NCBI RefSeq assembly: GCF_018780565.1
Contig: NZ_JADMJN010000003.1
Span: forward strand, 124,001-188,000
Source of the DNA: Rhodoferax sp.
GTDB taxonomy: Bacteria > Pseudomonadota > Gammaproteobacteria > Burkholderiales > Burkholderiaceae_C
Direction of reading: 5' to 3'
DNA length: 64,000 nt
In this document: piece by piece, positions 15,959 through 24,665 of the stretch
Layout of the letters: each line of letters begins with the position of its first letter
How positions within the stretch are numbered: the first letter of the stretch is position 1
The notes under the pieces: model-generated
Told to the model about the DNA's origin: nothing
The model's input: the letters and a program-made list of their open reading frames with translations, nothing else
Database searches by the model: none
Position numbers and translations under genes: made by a program

Positions 15959-17259
15959 TCGGTCAGGAAGCGGGTAGCGTATTCAAGGTCGTCATGGGTG
16001 GTGCCGGATTGAAGCGCATTGACAAATTTTGTCCAGGACAAATCGGGCTCGGCCAGCTTGAATCCAAAGGACCCCTGGAACCCGTTGGCCTTGTTGCGAA
16101 CGACCATGACTTTGACAGTTGATCTTTCGGTTTTTCCCAGTTGAATGCTGGCTTCGCCCCAGGTATGGAGTGGCAGGGCGACTCGCGACAAGGCTTGAAA
16201 ACCATATTCGGACAGTTCAACGATCTTGAGTTTGTAGATCTCGTGCTTGCCGGCGACGTCGACGTGCAGGATGCCGGGGCATTTGACCGAGTAACGCTGG
16301 TGTTTGCGAAGAGGATGCTGGCTGACAGACTCTGCAGGAATAGTGGGCAAAACGCTTCGGTACGCTGCCAGGTTGTAGATCGATTGCAGCAGGCTCTTTT
16401 TCCGAGTGTCAAGCTTGGCGAAAACCTGGGTTCGTTGATTGAAAAAGTAATCCAGCAGGTCCGCCGTCATGACCGGATCGTTGGTTGTGTAGTAGCGTCG
16501 GTTGGGGAGAACAATATTGGGCAGGACCGTTTTGATGAAGTAGTTATGCAGGTTTCGCCGCAGTTTTTTCCCGCCATACACCTGCTCAAAGATATCCGGT
16601 GCGCGGTACAAATCAAGCGATGCACCGACAGCGGGAGCGCCGTTGGCGAAATCATAGTTCGCGACCGAGCTTTCGGTCAGTCGCTCAAAGAACAATAAAG
16701 ATTCGTACATTTCAATCCGGTTCGGATTGACGGCGATGACCAGATGGCGGGTGTCAAAGAAGGTCGTGCAATAGTCATACATGAACTTCATCAGGGGAAA
16801 AAGAATGGCTCCACCGGTTTTTCGGAATTTCGGGTGTACAGCCAGTGCCGACACCTCCGCAATATTGCCGCGATGGGAGCGCACTTGATTCAGATCAAAA
16901 ATAGCTTGCAACGGGAAGCCAAAAACGCTTTCACGAATCAGTGACATGGTGCCCACCACCTCGCCATCGAACTTGGCACAGAGTGTGGTGGTGGTTGGCA
17001 GTGCGTGGTAGATGGTTACCCGCATGCCGGACGGATCGGGCTGCATGAAGCCACTGCTCACGTAGGCATCGTGCAACAGTTTGAAGCAGGCTTCCAGTTC
17101 TTCCCGGGTCTCGGCGATTTTCAGAACCAGTCGTGGATCCGGATTGGGGTCGCAATCAACGAACGAGCGGTAAATCGCAAAGCGGGCGGCGCGCGGCAGA
17201 AATGAAAAGACCTTGCGCAAGCCCTGATGCAAAGCTTTTCTCGCTTCAGAATTTTTCAT
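15955..17259 (-). CDS. FeeM-type N-acyl amino acid synthase with C-terminal PilZ domain (copy B)
   Basis: 434-residue paralogue of the next gene downstream. The acyltransferase half is nearly identical over long stretches (from DPRLVLKIAET to the FANGAPAVGAS segment), while the linker and the PilZ-like half have diverged. The PilZ motifs are RKHQR and ELSEYG. A strong ribosome site (GGGAG, seven bases before the ATG) and a 34-base gap to manC place it in the same operon. The tandem arrangement implies duplication followed by divergence of the regulatory half. The product (long-chain N-acyl amino acid or another lipid) is inferred from family only. Confidence 0.78.
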   Translation of the reverse strand: MKNSEARKALHQGLRKVFSFLPRAARFAIYRSFVDCDPNPDPRLVLKIAETREELEACFKLLHDAYVSSGFMQPDPSGMRVTIYHALPTTTTLCAKFDGEVVGTMSLIRESVFGFPLQAIFDLNQVRSHRGNIAEVSALAVHPKFRKTGGAILFPLMKFMYDYCTTFFDTRHLVIAVNPNRIEMYESLLFFERLTESSVANYDFANGAPAVGASLDLYRAPDIFEQVYGGKKLRRNLHNYFIKTVLPNIVLPNRRYYTTNDPVMTADLLDYFFNQRTQVFAKLDTRKKSLLQSIYNLAAYRSVLPTIPAESVSQHPLRKHQRYSVKCPGILHVDVAGKHEIYKLKIVELSEYGFQALSRVALPLHTWGEASIQLGKTERSTVKVMVVRNKANGFQGSFGFKLAEPDLSWTKFVNALQSGTTHDDLEYATRFLTE

Positions 17260-17293
17260 GTCTGCTCCCTTTCAACAGCGGGATCACCAGGGT

Positions 17294-18772
17294 CTAACGC
17301 CCGTATACATCCTCAAACCGAACGATATCGTCCTCACCCAAATAGGAGCCCGACTGTACCTCAATCATCTCCAGTGCCACACGCCCTGGATTTTCAAGTC
17401 GATGGGTTGTTCCCAGGGGGATGAAGGTGGACTCATTCTCCGACAACAGGAAGGTGGTATCGCCTCGCGTTACCTTCGCAGTGCCACTGACCACAATCCA
17501 GTGTTCGGCCCGGTGATGGTGCATCTGCAGGGACAGGGTGGCACCGGGTTTGACCACAATGCGCTTGACCTGAAAACGTTCGCCGTTGTCGACGCTGTCG
17601 TACCAGCCCCAGGGGCGAAATACCTTGCGGTGCAATTGCCCTTCGGAGCGGCCTGATTTTTTGAGTTGGTCGACGATCTTCTTGACGTCCTGGGTTTTGT
17701 CCTTGTGTGCGACCAAAATCGCGTCAGCAGTTTCAACCACCACCAAATCACTGACGCCCACGCAGGCAATCAGGCGATTTTCCGAAAAGGCGAGCGTGTC
17801 CCGGCAGTCTTGCAGCAATACATCGCCGTGGAAAACATTGCCGTGGGCATCTTTGGGCAGCACTTGCCAAAGGGCATCCCAGGCCCCGACATCGGACCAG
17901 CCTGCGGACAGGGGAATCACCACGCCCGGGGGCAAGGCCTTGGTGGCTGAGTCGGAAACGGCCGCATGGGCCGTCATGCGCTCCATCACTGCATAGTCGA
18001 TGGAGTCGCTGGGGCACTTGGCAAAGGCGTCCTTGCCAACACGAACAAACTCACCGTCTGCAGAACCTTGGTCCCATGCGGTTTGACAGGCCGCCAGGAT
18101 ATCGGGGCGGCATGCGCCAATGGCAGTCAGCCAGACGGAGGCGTGCATCATGAACAGGCCGCTGTTCCAGAGGTAAGAGCCTTCATCCAGATAGGCCTGT
18201 GCCGTGGTCAGGTCGGGTTTTTCCACAAACCGCGCGATCAGTTTCGCTGCATTGGGGCTGTTTGAATCTGTGCTGCCTTTGTAAGCAAGGCCGGACTGTA
18301 TGTAGCCATAGCCGGTCTCCGGGGCATCAGGGGTGATGCCAAAGGTAACCACAGCGCCCATGGCTGCCAGTGCAGCACCCTGACCCACAACGCGGCGAAA
18401 CGCCGCAGCGTCGGTGATGACGTGATCGGCGGGCATCACCAGCAGGATCGGATCCGCACCGTTTTTCATAGCGGACAATGCAGCCAGTGTGAGGGCTGGG
18501 GCCGTATTTCTTCCGGCTGGTTCGAGCACGATGGTGCCCGGTTTCCCCATCAGGCGCAGTTGTTCTGCGATCACGAAGCGGTATTCCTCGTTACTCACGA
18601 CCATGGGAGGTGCCAACTCTGCGCCAGCAATGCCCTCTACCCGTCGCACGGTCGCTTGCAGCAAAGAGTCTTCCCCAATCAATGGCAGCAACTGCTTGGG
18701 ATATTTTTCGCGGGACAGGGGCCAAAGGCGTGTGCCGGAGCCGCCAGACAGGACAACGGGTTGGATCAACAT
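17294..18772 (-). CDS. manC: Mannose-1-phosphate guanylyltransferase / mannose-6-phosphate isomerase
   Basis: 492-residue bifunctional enzyme (ManC/AlgA/CpsB type). The N-terminal nucleotidyltransferase domain begins with GGSGTRLWPLSR (10-21) and contains ARFVEKPD. The C-terminal cupin isomerase domain shows RPWGWYDSVDNGERFQVKRI and a metal-binding MHHHRAEHW. It converts fructose-6-P to mannose-6-P and mannose-1-P plus GTP to GDP-mannose in the cytoplasm, feeding the polysaccharide encoded at the left. It lies in one operon with galE and the sugar nucleotidyltransferase upstream and the FeeM-PilZ genes downstream. Confidence 0.95.
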   Translation of the reverse strand: MLIQPVVLSGGSGTRLWPLSREKYPKQLLPLIGEDSLLQATVRRVEGIAGAELAPPMVVSNEEYRFVIAEQLRLMGKPGTIVLEPAGRNTAPALTLAALSAMKNGADPILLVMPADHVITDAAAFRRVVGQGAALAAMGAVVTFGITPDAPETGYGYIQSGLAYKGSTDSNSPNAAKLIARFVEKPDLTTAQAYLDEGSYLWNSGLFMMHASVWLTAIGACRPDILAACQTAWDQGSADGEFVRVGKDAFAKCPSDSIDYAVMERMTAHAAVSDSATKALPPGVVIPLSAGWSDVGAWDALWQVLPKDAHGNVFHGDVLLQDCRDTLAFSENRLIACVGVSDLVVVETADAILVAHKDKTQDVKKIVDQLKKSGRSEGQLHRKVFRPWGWYDSVDNGERFQVKRIVVKPGATLSLQMHHHRAEHWIVVSGTAKVTRGDTTFLLSENESTFIPLGTTHRLENPGRVALEMIEVQSGSYLGEDDIVRFEDVYGR

Positions 18773-18789
18773 GGTGTGCTCAATTTCTT

Positions 18790-19893
18790 TCAGGCCCTGG
18801 CGTCGCCCCAGCGCAGTTGGGCGGTGTCATCACCGCGGTAAAGGGTGTCGCCGTGGCGGTCAACACAGTATTCGGGCGAGACAATCATCTCGCTGAAACG
18901 CATATCGGCGGCGATGCGGGTGTACTCAAACAGAATGCTGCGTACCACTTTGGCGCCGGTGCGGATATGGCTGCCATGCCCGATCCAGGCCGGCCCGGTG
19001 ATGGTGGCGCCGGGTTCAATGCGCACGCTCGAACCAATGTAGACCGGACCTTCGATCTTGACCTTGTCCCAGGGGATGGAGGTGTTGAGTCCCACCCAAA
19101 TCCCCGGTTTGACCTGGCGCCCGGGCATGTTCATCTGGTCAACTTCGCCCCGCAGCACACGCTGCAACACCGACCAGTAATCGCTTACCCGGCCGATGTC
19201 GATCCAGTTGAAAGGTCGGTTCTGGGCATAAAAGGGCAGGTCGCGTGACACCAGTTGTGGAAACAACTGCGAGCCGATGTCATAGACCTTGCCGGAGGGA
19301 ACCAGATCCAGTGCAGCTGGCTCAAAAATATAAATGCCGGTGCTGGCCAGTGTTGATTTAGCCTCCGCAGGTGCCGGTTTTTCCTGGAAAGACTGGATGC
19401 GGCCATCGGGGGCTGCGACCACGATGCCATAGTTCTGCACATCAGCCAGGGGCACATCCAGTGCCACCACACTGGCAATGGCACCCTTGGCCTTGTGCTC
19501 GGCCACAGCGGCGGTGATGTCCAGGTCGATCAGGGCGTCGCCGCACAGCACCAGTGTGGTTTCATCAAAGAAGCCACTGAAATCCTGGATGCGCCGCATG
19601 CCCCCAGCCGAGCCCATGGGGCGGGGCAGGATGTCGCCATGATCGCGGATGCCTTCGTAGGAATAGCCAATTTGCACGCCCCAGCGCCGACCGTCACCAA
19701 AGTACTCTTCAATCTTGTGATGGTGCCAGGCGACGTTGACCATGATCTCGGTGATGCCGTGGCGTGCGAGGTGCTCGATCAGGTATTCCATCACCGGTTT
19801 GCCCAAGATAGGCACCATCGGTTTGGGCAGGTCCCGTGTCAGGGGGCGCACCCGGGTTCCTTGCCCGGCTGCCAGAATCATCCCTTTTGTCAT
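18790..19893 (-). CDS. Sugar-1-phosphate nucleotidyltransferase with left-handed beta-helix
   Basis: 367 residues from the ATG at 19893. The N-terminal Rossmann-like nucleotidyltransferase domain begins [16 protein letters not shown] and contains the [10 protein letters not shown] segment. The C-terminal part has hexapeptide-type repeats ([14 protein letters not shown]). The pattern is of GDP-mannose or NDP-glucose pyrophosphorylase-like proteins; the sugar is not decided by sequence. The start overlaps the galE stop (ATGA). Two different sugar-phosphate nucleotidyltransferases side by side (this and ManC) suggest at least two activated sugars, or a regulatory or related role for this one. 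Confidence 0.88.
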   Translation of the reverse strand: MTKGMILAAGQGTRVRPLTRDLPKPMVPILGKPVMEYLIEHLARHGITEIMVNVAWHHHKIEEYFGDGRRWGVQIGYSYEGIRDHGDILPRPMGSAGGMRRIQDFSGFFDETTLVLCGDALIDLDITAAVAEHKAKGAIASVVALDVPLADVQNYGIVVAAPDGRIQSFQEKPAPAEAKSTLASTGIYIFEPAALDLVPSGKVYDIGSQLFPQLVSRDLPFYAQNRPFNWIDIGRVSDYWSVLQRVLRGEVDQMNMPGRQVKPGIWVGLNTSIPWDKVKIEGPVYIGSSVRIEPGATITGPAWIGHGSHIRTGAKVVRSILFEYTRIAADMRFSEMIVSPEYCVDRHGDTLYRGDDTAQLRWGDARA

Positions 19894-20909
19894 TCCTCGT
19901 TTACTCCGTACCCATTGGGATTTGCACTTTGCCAGCGCCAGGCATCGGCGCACATGACGTTGAGATCGCGTTCGGCGCGCCATTGCAACAGATTGGCAGC
20001 GCGTGTGGGTTCAGCGTAACACGAGGCAATATCTCCGGCCCGGCGTTGCGCGACTTTGTAGGGGACTGCTTTGCCAGAGGCCTTCTCAAACGCCCGAACC
20101 ATGTCCAGAACGCTATAGCCAACGCCTGTGCCCAGATTGACTTCGATGCACTGCGGCGCGTCTTGCAGCCGCTTCAGGGCTTTGAGGTGGCCCAATGCCA
20201 GGTCAACCACATGGATGTAGTCGCGCACCCCGGTGCCGTCGGGCGTGGGGTAATCGTTGCCCCATATATTGAGGAATTCACGGCGTCCGACCGCCACCTG
20301 GGCAACGAAGGGCAGCAGGTTGTTTGGCGTACCCTGAGGATCTTCGCCGATGAGACCGCTGCTGTGCGCACCGACCGGGTTGAAATAACGCAGGATGCCG
20401 ATGCGCCAGGATGGGTCGCTGCGGTAGAGGTCGCGCAGCATGTCCTCAATCACCAGCTTGGTTTTGCCGTAGGGGTTGGTGGCCGACAGGGGGTGGTCTT
20501 CAGTCAGGGGCAGGCGTTGCGGGTCGCCGTAGACCGTGGCGGACGAACTGAAAACCAGGGTTTTGACACCGCACTCGCCCATCGCTTCCAGCAGGCGCAG
20601 GGTGCCTGTGACATTGTTGTCGTAGTAGTCAAGGGGCTGCTCGACCGACTCGCCCACCGCTTTGAGGCCGGCGAAGTGAATAACCGCCTTGGCGCCGCTT
20701 TGCCGAATGGCGCCGACCAGTGCCGTACGGTCTCGAATGTCGCCGCGGATGATGTGGGGCTTTTTGCCGGTGATCTGCTCCACGCGGGCAAGTGACTCGG
20801 GCTGGCTGTTGCTGAAGTTGTCAAATACGGTGACTTCAAGTCCGGCATTGAGCAGTTCAACGCAGGTGTGAGAACCGATATAGCCAGCGCCGCCAGTGAC
20901 AAGAATCAT
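19890..20909 (-). CDS. galE: UDP-glucose 4-epimerase
   Basis: 339 residues of the extended short-chain dehydrogenase family. The NAD-binding motif GGAGYIGSH lies at residues 6-14. SSSATVYG supplies the catalytic Ser/Thr and YGKTK the Tyr-Lys pair; [10 protein letters not shown] is a GalE family marker. It interconverts UDP-glucose and UDP-galactose in the cytosol. It is the first gene of the leftward operon that supplies nucleotide sugars to the polysaccharide system, and overlaps the next gene by four bases. Confidence 0.96.
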   Translation of the reverse strand: MILVTGGAGYIGSHTCVELLNAGLEVTVFDNFSNSQPESLARVEQITGKKPHIIRGDIRDRTALVGAIRQSGAKAVIHFAGLKAVGESVEQPLDYYDNNVTGTLRLLEAMGECGVKTLVFSSSATVYGDPQRLPLTEDHPLSATNPYGKTKLVIEDMLRDLYRSDPSWRIGILRYFNPVGAHSSGLIGEDPQGTPNNLLPFVAQVAVGRREFLNIWGNDYPTPDGTGVRDYIHVVDLALGHLKALKRLQDAPQCIEVNLGTGVGYSVLDMVRAFEKASGKAVPYKVAQRRAGDIASCYAEPTRAANLLQWRAERDLNVMCADAWRWQSANPNGYGVNEE

Positions 20910-20987
20910 CGGAATTTATCCAGGTTTCAAAGTAGCGGCAAGTTTATCGCTGCTTTGTGACGATGTCGGGGTGCTGGCGCACCAGAC

Positions 20988-21929
20988 TCAGCCGCCTGAC
21001 TCCACGGTGGATGTTGCGTGCTGATCCTGGGCAAGCATGCTTGCCAATTGTGGCAAGGCGAGTTGCAGTGCGGCCTTCAGTGTATGAGGGGGATTGATGA
21101 CGAACATGCCGCTTGCGGGCAGGCCGGGGCGTATCACCTCGCCGGACTCATCGGAAGTCAATTTGCTGGACTTCACGGTCAACGTAGCGTTCAGCCAGCT
21201 TTTCCCGGCTTTGTTGGCCAGGGTTTTCAATTTGCGCGGCACATCATGGGCTTCGGGCCGTGGAATGATGGGGTACCACACGACATAGGTGCCGGTGGAA
21301 AACCGGACCAGCGAATCAGCAACCATGGCGACAACGCGGGCGTAATCGTTCTTGATCTCGTAACTGGGGTCACTCAGTACCAGTGCCCGGCGCGCGGGTG
21401 GCGGCAGGAATTTCTTGAGACCTTCAAAGCCGTCCTCTCGCAGCACGGCGACCTGTCGCCCGGCCTGCAGCTGGGCAATGTTGGCGGACAGTGTTTTGGA
21501 ATCCGTAGGATGGATTTCAAACAGTTTGAGCTTGTCGCGCTCGCCCAGCAGGCGTTGAATGATGAAAGGCGAGCCTGGATAAACCTTGTGGCTTCCCTTG
21601 TTGTTGAAGCTGGCAACCAGGTCCAGATAGTCCTGAATGATGGGCGCCAGGGCAACTGCTGCTGGTTTGCTGGCATCGGGGGCCTTTTTGGCGGGAGCAG
21701 CGGGCGGCTTGTCCTTTGAGGCGAGAAGCTGCAATATGCCACCCGCCGCCTCGCCACTGGTTTCGGCATAGTCGCCGTCCAGGCGGTACAGGCCGGCGCC
21801 AGCATGGGTGTCAAAAACCGTGAGAGCCGTGTCTTTTTGCAGCAAATGCCGCAAAATCGCAATCAGCACTGTGTGTTTGAGGACGTCGGCATGGTTGCCG
21901 GCATGGAAGGCGTGGCGATAACTAAACAT
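20988..21929 (-). CDS. rlmJ: 23S rRNA (adenine-2030-N6)-methyltransferase RlmJ
   Basis: 313 residues beginning MFSYRHAFHAGNHADVLKH, the RlmJ hallmark. FDTHAGAGLY marks the SAM pocket, and LSDPSYEIK stands in place of the DPPYE catalytic motif. It methylates A2030 of 23S rRNA. It is longer than the roughly 280-residue E. coli enzyme because of an Ala/Pro/Lys-rich insert (about residues 72-93, PPAAPAKKAPDASKPA), and it has a C-terminal extension. It is divergent from the rplM promoter. Confidence 0.93.
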   Translation of the reverse strand: MFSYRHAFHAGNHADVLKHTVLIAILRHLLQKDTALTVFDTHAGAGLYRLDGDYAETSGEAAGGILQLLASKDKPPAAPAKKAPDASKPAAVALAPIIQDYLDLVASFNNKGSHKVYPGSPFIIQRLLGERDKLKLFEIHPTDSKTLSANIAQLQAGRQVAVLREDGFEGLKKFLPPPARRALVLSDPSYEIKNDYARVVAMVADSLVRFSTGTYVVWYPIIPRPEAHDVPRKLKTLANKAGKSWLNATLTVKSSKLTSDESGEVIRPGLPASGMFVINPPHTLKAALQLALPQLASMLAQDQHATSTVESGG

Positions 21930-21969
21930 GCCTCTATATTAACGAAGCGTATCGCTTTCTTGGCGTATT

Positions 21970-21998
21970 TTGGACTTGTGAGCCAAATTTCGTATAAT
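21970..21998 (+). promoter_or_regulatory. Sigma-70 promoter of rplM-rpsI
   Basis: A perfect -10 box TATAAT (21993-21998) lies 17 bases after TTGGAC (21970-21975). The transcript should start near 22005 with a leader of roughly 117 bases. Confidence 0.7.
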
Positions 21999-22003
21999 GG
22001 AGA

Positions 22004-22037
22004 GCTTCGCAGCGCTTTTGTGGCTCCGCGGCGAAGC
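22004..22037 (+). promoter_or_regulatory. Hairpin in the L13 mRNA leader
   Basis: GCTTCGC (22004-22010) pairs perfectly with GCGAAGC (22031-22037) around a 20-base loop at the very start of the predicted rplM transcript. Ribosomal protein leaders that bind their own product are known for L13 operons, but this structure was not matched to one. Confidence 0.35.
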
Positions 22038-22121
22038 CAGATCCCCACCTAAGAGATTCCCATCAGAGGAAAACCGACCGTGGAAAAGAGCCCGACAAAC
22101 CTTCTTTCAAAGAGAAAACTC

Positions 22122-22553
22122 ATGACCAAGACCTTCAGCGCAAAACCCGCTGACGTGGTGCACGAGTGGTTTGTGATTGACGCGACCGATAAGGTCCTCG
22201 GACGAGTAGCCAGCGAAGTTGCTCTCCGTTTGCGCGGCAAACACAAGGCCATTTACACGCCTCACGTCGATACCGGTGACTTCATCGTCATCATCAACGC
22301 AGCCCAGCTGCGCGTCACCGGCGCCAAGCCGTTGGACAAAGTGTATTACAGCCACTCCGGTTACCCTGGTGGCATTTCTGCCATTAACTTCCGTGACATG
22401 CAGTCGCGTTTCCCTGGCCGCGCTTTGGAAAAAGCCGTCAAGGGCATGCTGCCTAAAGGCCCTCTGGGCTACGCCATGATCAAGAAGCTCAAGGTGTACG
22501 GTGGTGCCGAGCACCCCCACACTGCCCAGCAACCCAAAGTGTTGGAAATTTAA
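22122..22553 (+). CDS. rplM: 50S ribosomal protein L13
   Basis: 143 residues beginning [16 protein letters not shown], the usual size for L13. Conserved motifs include [28 protein letters not shown] and PKGPLGYAM. It is an early-assembly protein of the large subunit. The start at 22122 is preferred over the in-frame upstream codon at 22080 because it matches the family start and has AGAGAAA ahead of it. It is cotranscribed with rpsI 11 bases downstream. Confidence 0.98.
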   Translation: MTKTFSAKPADVVHEWFVIDATDKVLGRVASEVALRLRGKHKAIYTPHVDTGDFIVIINAAQLRVTGAKPLDKVYYSHSGYPGGISAINFRDMQSRFPGRALEKAVKGMLPKGPLGYAMIKKLKVYGGAEHPHTAQQPKVLEI

Positions 22554-22564
22554 GGAGCCTTGAA

Positions 22565-22957
22565 ATGATTGGTGAATGGAACAATGGTACCGGCCGTCGC
22601 AAATCAAGCGTCGCCCGCGTATTCCTGAAAAAAGGCTCCGGCCAGATCGTGGTCAACGGCAAAGACATCCAAAAATTCTTTGGCCGTCAAACCTCGATCA
22701 TGATTTGCAAGCAGCCCCTGTTTTTGACGAACCACGCTGAGACATTTGACATCATGGTCAATGTCGCTGGCGGTGGCGAGTCTGGCCAGGCTGGTGCAGT
22801 GCGCCACGGCATTACCCGTGCCCTGATTGACTACGATGCAACGCTCAAGTCCGAGCTGAGCAAAGCAGGCTTCGTGACGCGTGATGCACGTGAAGTCGAG
22901 CGTAAGAAGGTCGGCTTCCACGGTGCGCGTCGTCGCAAGCAGTTCAGCAAGCGTTAA
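22565..22957 (+). CDS. rpsI: 30S ribosomal protein S9
   Basis: 130 residues with [13 protein letters not shown] at the N-terminus and the C-terminal tail RRRKQFSKR that reaches the decoding centre. It is preceded by AAGGAG, the strongest ribosome site nearby. Second gene of the L13-S9 operon, followed by a strong terminator. Confidence 0.98.
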   Translation: MIGEWNNGTGRRKSSVARVFLKKGSGQIVVNGKDIQKFFGRQTSIMICKQPLFLTNHAETFDIMVNVAGGGESGQAGAVRHGITRALIDYDATLKSELSKAGFVTRDAREVERKKVGFHGARRRKQFSKR

Positions 22958-22996
22958 TTTCGCCACCTGTACTGCCGCAACGAATTGTTGCAAAAC

Positions 22997-23030
22997 AACA
23001 GCCGCCGGAATGCAAATTCCGGCGGCTGTT
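22997..23030 (+). terminator. Terminator of rplM-rpsI
   Basis: Perfect 15-bp stem (AACAGCCGCCGGAAT and its complement) with a GCAA loop, 40 bases after the rpsI stop. The T-run after the stem is weak (TTTGCATTT), so termination may be partial. Confidence 0.75.
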
Positions 23031-23059
23031 TGCATTTCGACTGATAGACTTGCGACCCC

Positions 23060-23788
23060 ATGCGACTACGTCTGCTTTTTCGCCGTCTCACTGTCAGTGC
23101 CCCCCGCATGGCGGTTCGCAGTGCCTTGCCCTGGCCTTTCCGTTGGGCTGTGCTGGCAATTGTCTTTGGGTTTTGTGCGGCGATTGGCTTGTGGGCCTTT
23201 GAGTTCGGCAAGGATATTGCCGGCCTGGACAGGGGGTTCAAAGAGGAACTGTTGCATGCGCGGTCAGAACTTCTGGCATTGCGCGGGGAGATTTTGACCC
23301 TGAAGGAAGAGCGTGACAAAGCGCAGTCCATTGCCAACACCGCTGGCACTTTGCTGACCTCGGAAAAAGTGGCTCAGGAAAAACTGGCCGCTCAGAACCG
23401 GCAGTTGGAGATCGACAACAGAAGCTTGAAGGACGACTTGGGCTTTTTTGAGAAACTGATTCCAGCCGCAGGGGTTGAGGGGCTTGCCATACGCGGCTTG
23501 CAGGCCGAAGTCGTGAATGGGCGGGAAGTAAAATGGCAGGTTCTGGTCATTCAGGCCAGTCGGAATGCGTCTGAATTCAGCGGGCGACTTGAGTTGAGCT
23601 TTACCGGCCTTCTGAATGGCAAGCCCTGGACTGGGGTCTTGCCGGGGGGCGCCCAGGGGCTCAAGTTAAAACAATATGGTCGAGTTGAAGGTGTGTTTGA
23701 GTTGCCACCACAAGTCCTGATCAAGGGGGTTACCGCCAAAGTCCTGGATGGGGCGGTTACCAAAGCTGTGCAATCCATCAAGCTATAG
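23060..23788 (+). CDS. DUF6776-type membrane-anchored coiled-coil protein
   Basis: 242 residues. One transmembrane segment (about 29-50, RWAVLAIVFGFCAAIGLWAF) is followed by a coiled coil (about 60-135, LHARSELLALRGEILTLKEE) and a C-terminal beta-rich domain, as in DUF6776 proteins. Function unknown. Its place ahead of bactofilin and erpA is common in Burkholderiales. A role in organising a bactofilin polymer at the inner membrane is inferred from context only. Confidence 0.75.
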   Translation: MRLRLLFRRLTVSAPRMAVRSALPWPFRWAVLAIVFGFCAAIGLWAFEFGKDIAGLDRGFKEELLHARSELLALRGEILTLKEERDKAQSIANTAGTLLTSEKVAQEKLAAQNRQLEIDNRSLKDDLGFFEKLIPAAGVEGLAIRGLQAEVVNGREVKWQVLVIQASRNASEFSGRLELSFTGLLNGKPWTGVLPGGAQGLKLKQYGRVEGVFELPPQVLIKGVTAKVLDGAVTKAVQSIKL

Positions 23789-23823
23789 TCCGACGCTTGG
23801 TTCAACGTATACAAGGTATCGAC

Positions 23824-24219
23824 GTGTTCAATAAAAAGAAACAACCACCCATTCGAAGCCTGATTGCAGAAGGCAGCCAGATTGATGGAGATTTCAGGTT
23901 CGTCGATGGCTTGCGGATTGATGGTGCGGTGACGGGCGTTGTATGTGCGAATCCTGATATGCCGAGCATTCTGGTGATTTCGGAAACGGCCACGGTGACC
24001 GGTGAAATCCACGCCGACCACATCATCATCAACGGCACGGTCAAGGGCCCTGTGTATGCCAATGCCATGCTGGAACTGCAACCCAAGGCGCGTATCCAGG
24101 GCGATGTGCATTACACGGCGCTGGAAATGCACCAGGGAGCGATCATTGCCGGGCAGTTGCGCCCAATGCTGGGTGACGAGGAAAAGCCCACACTGAAACT
24201 GGCGGCAAATAACGGCTAG
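23824..24219 (+). CDS. Bactofilin (polymer-forming cytoskeletal protein)
   Basis: 131 residues. The core (about 15-115) has the bactofilin beta-helix pattern of repeated short strands (IDGDFRFVDGLRIDG, ISETATVTGEIHADH, IIINGTVKGPV). Bactofilins self-assemble into filaments or sheets at the membrane and often recruit cell-wall enzymes. The GTG at 23824 is preferred, with AAGG eight bases upstream; a TTG at 23797 is in frame but lacks such a site. It is downstream of the membrane coiled-coil gene and 58 bases before erpA. Confidence 0.93.
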   Translation: MFNKKKQPPIRSLIAEGSQIDGDFRFVDGLRIDGAVTGVVCANPDMPSILVISETATVTGEIHADHIIINGTVKGPVYANAMLELQPKARIQGDVHYTALEMHQGAIIAGQLRPMLGDEEKPTLKLAANNG

Positions 24220-24277
24220 CTGAATTGTTGAGCGAATTGCTGTACTATTGCCATAGCCAAATTAAACGGAGTAATCC

Positions 24278-24640
24278 ATGAGCGCCGTCGCAGAAAATAT
24301 TCAGTCAGAAATGCCAAGTCCCATCTTGTTCACGGACAGTGCTGCCGCCAAAGTGGCAGATCTGATCGCTGAAGAGGGCAATCCGGAGTTGAAACTGCGC
24401 GTTTTTGTGCAGGGCGGTGGTTGTTCGGGCTTTCAATATGGTTTCACATTTGATGAAATCACCAACGAAGACGATACAACGATGACCAAGAATGGCGTGT
24501 CCTTGTTGATTGACGCAATGAGCTATCAGTACCTTGTGGGTGCGGAAATCGACTACAAGGAAGATTTGCAAGGTGCACAGTTTGTGATCAAGAACCCCAA
24601 CGCAACCACCACGTGCGGTTGCGGTTCAAGTTTTTCCTGA
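24278..24640 (+). CDS. erpA: Iron-sulfur cluster insertion protein ErpA
   Basis: 120 residues of the A-type carrier family with the three cluster-binding cysteines: Cys49 in [11 protein letters not shown], and Cys113 and Cys115 in [10 protein letters not shown]. It carries and inserts Fe-S clusters into apoproteins. The start has ACGGAG upstream. It may be cotranscribed with bactofilin, and a hairpin inside the convergent anmK gene probably ends the transcript. Confidence 0.96.
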   Translation: MSAVAENIQSEMPSPILFTDSAAAKVADLIAEEGNPELKLRVFVQGGGCSGFQYGFTFDEITNEDDTTMTKNGVSLLIDAMSYQYLVGAEIDYKEDLQGAQFVIKNPNATTTCGCGSSFS

Positions 24641-24665
24641 AAAAATCTTCAAGGTGTCGACCTCC

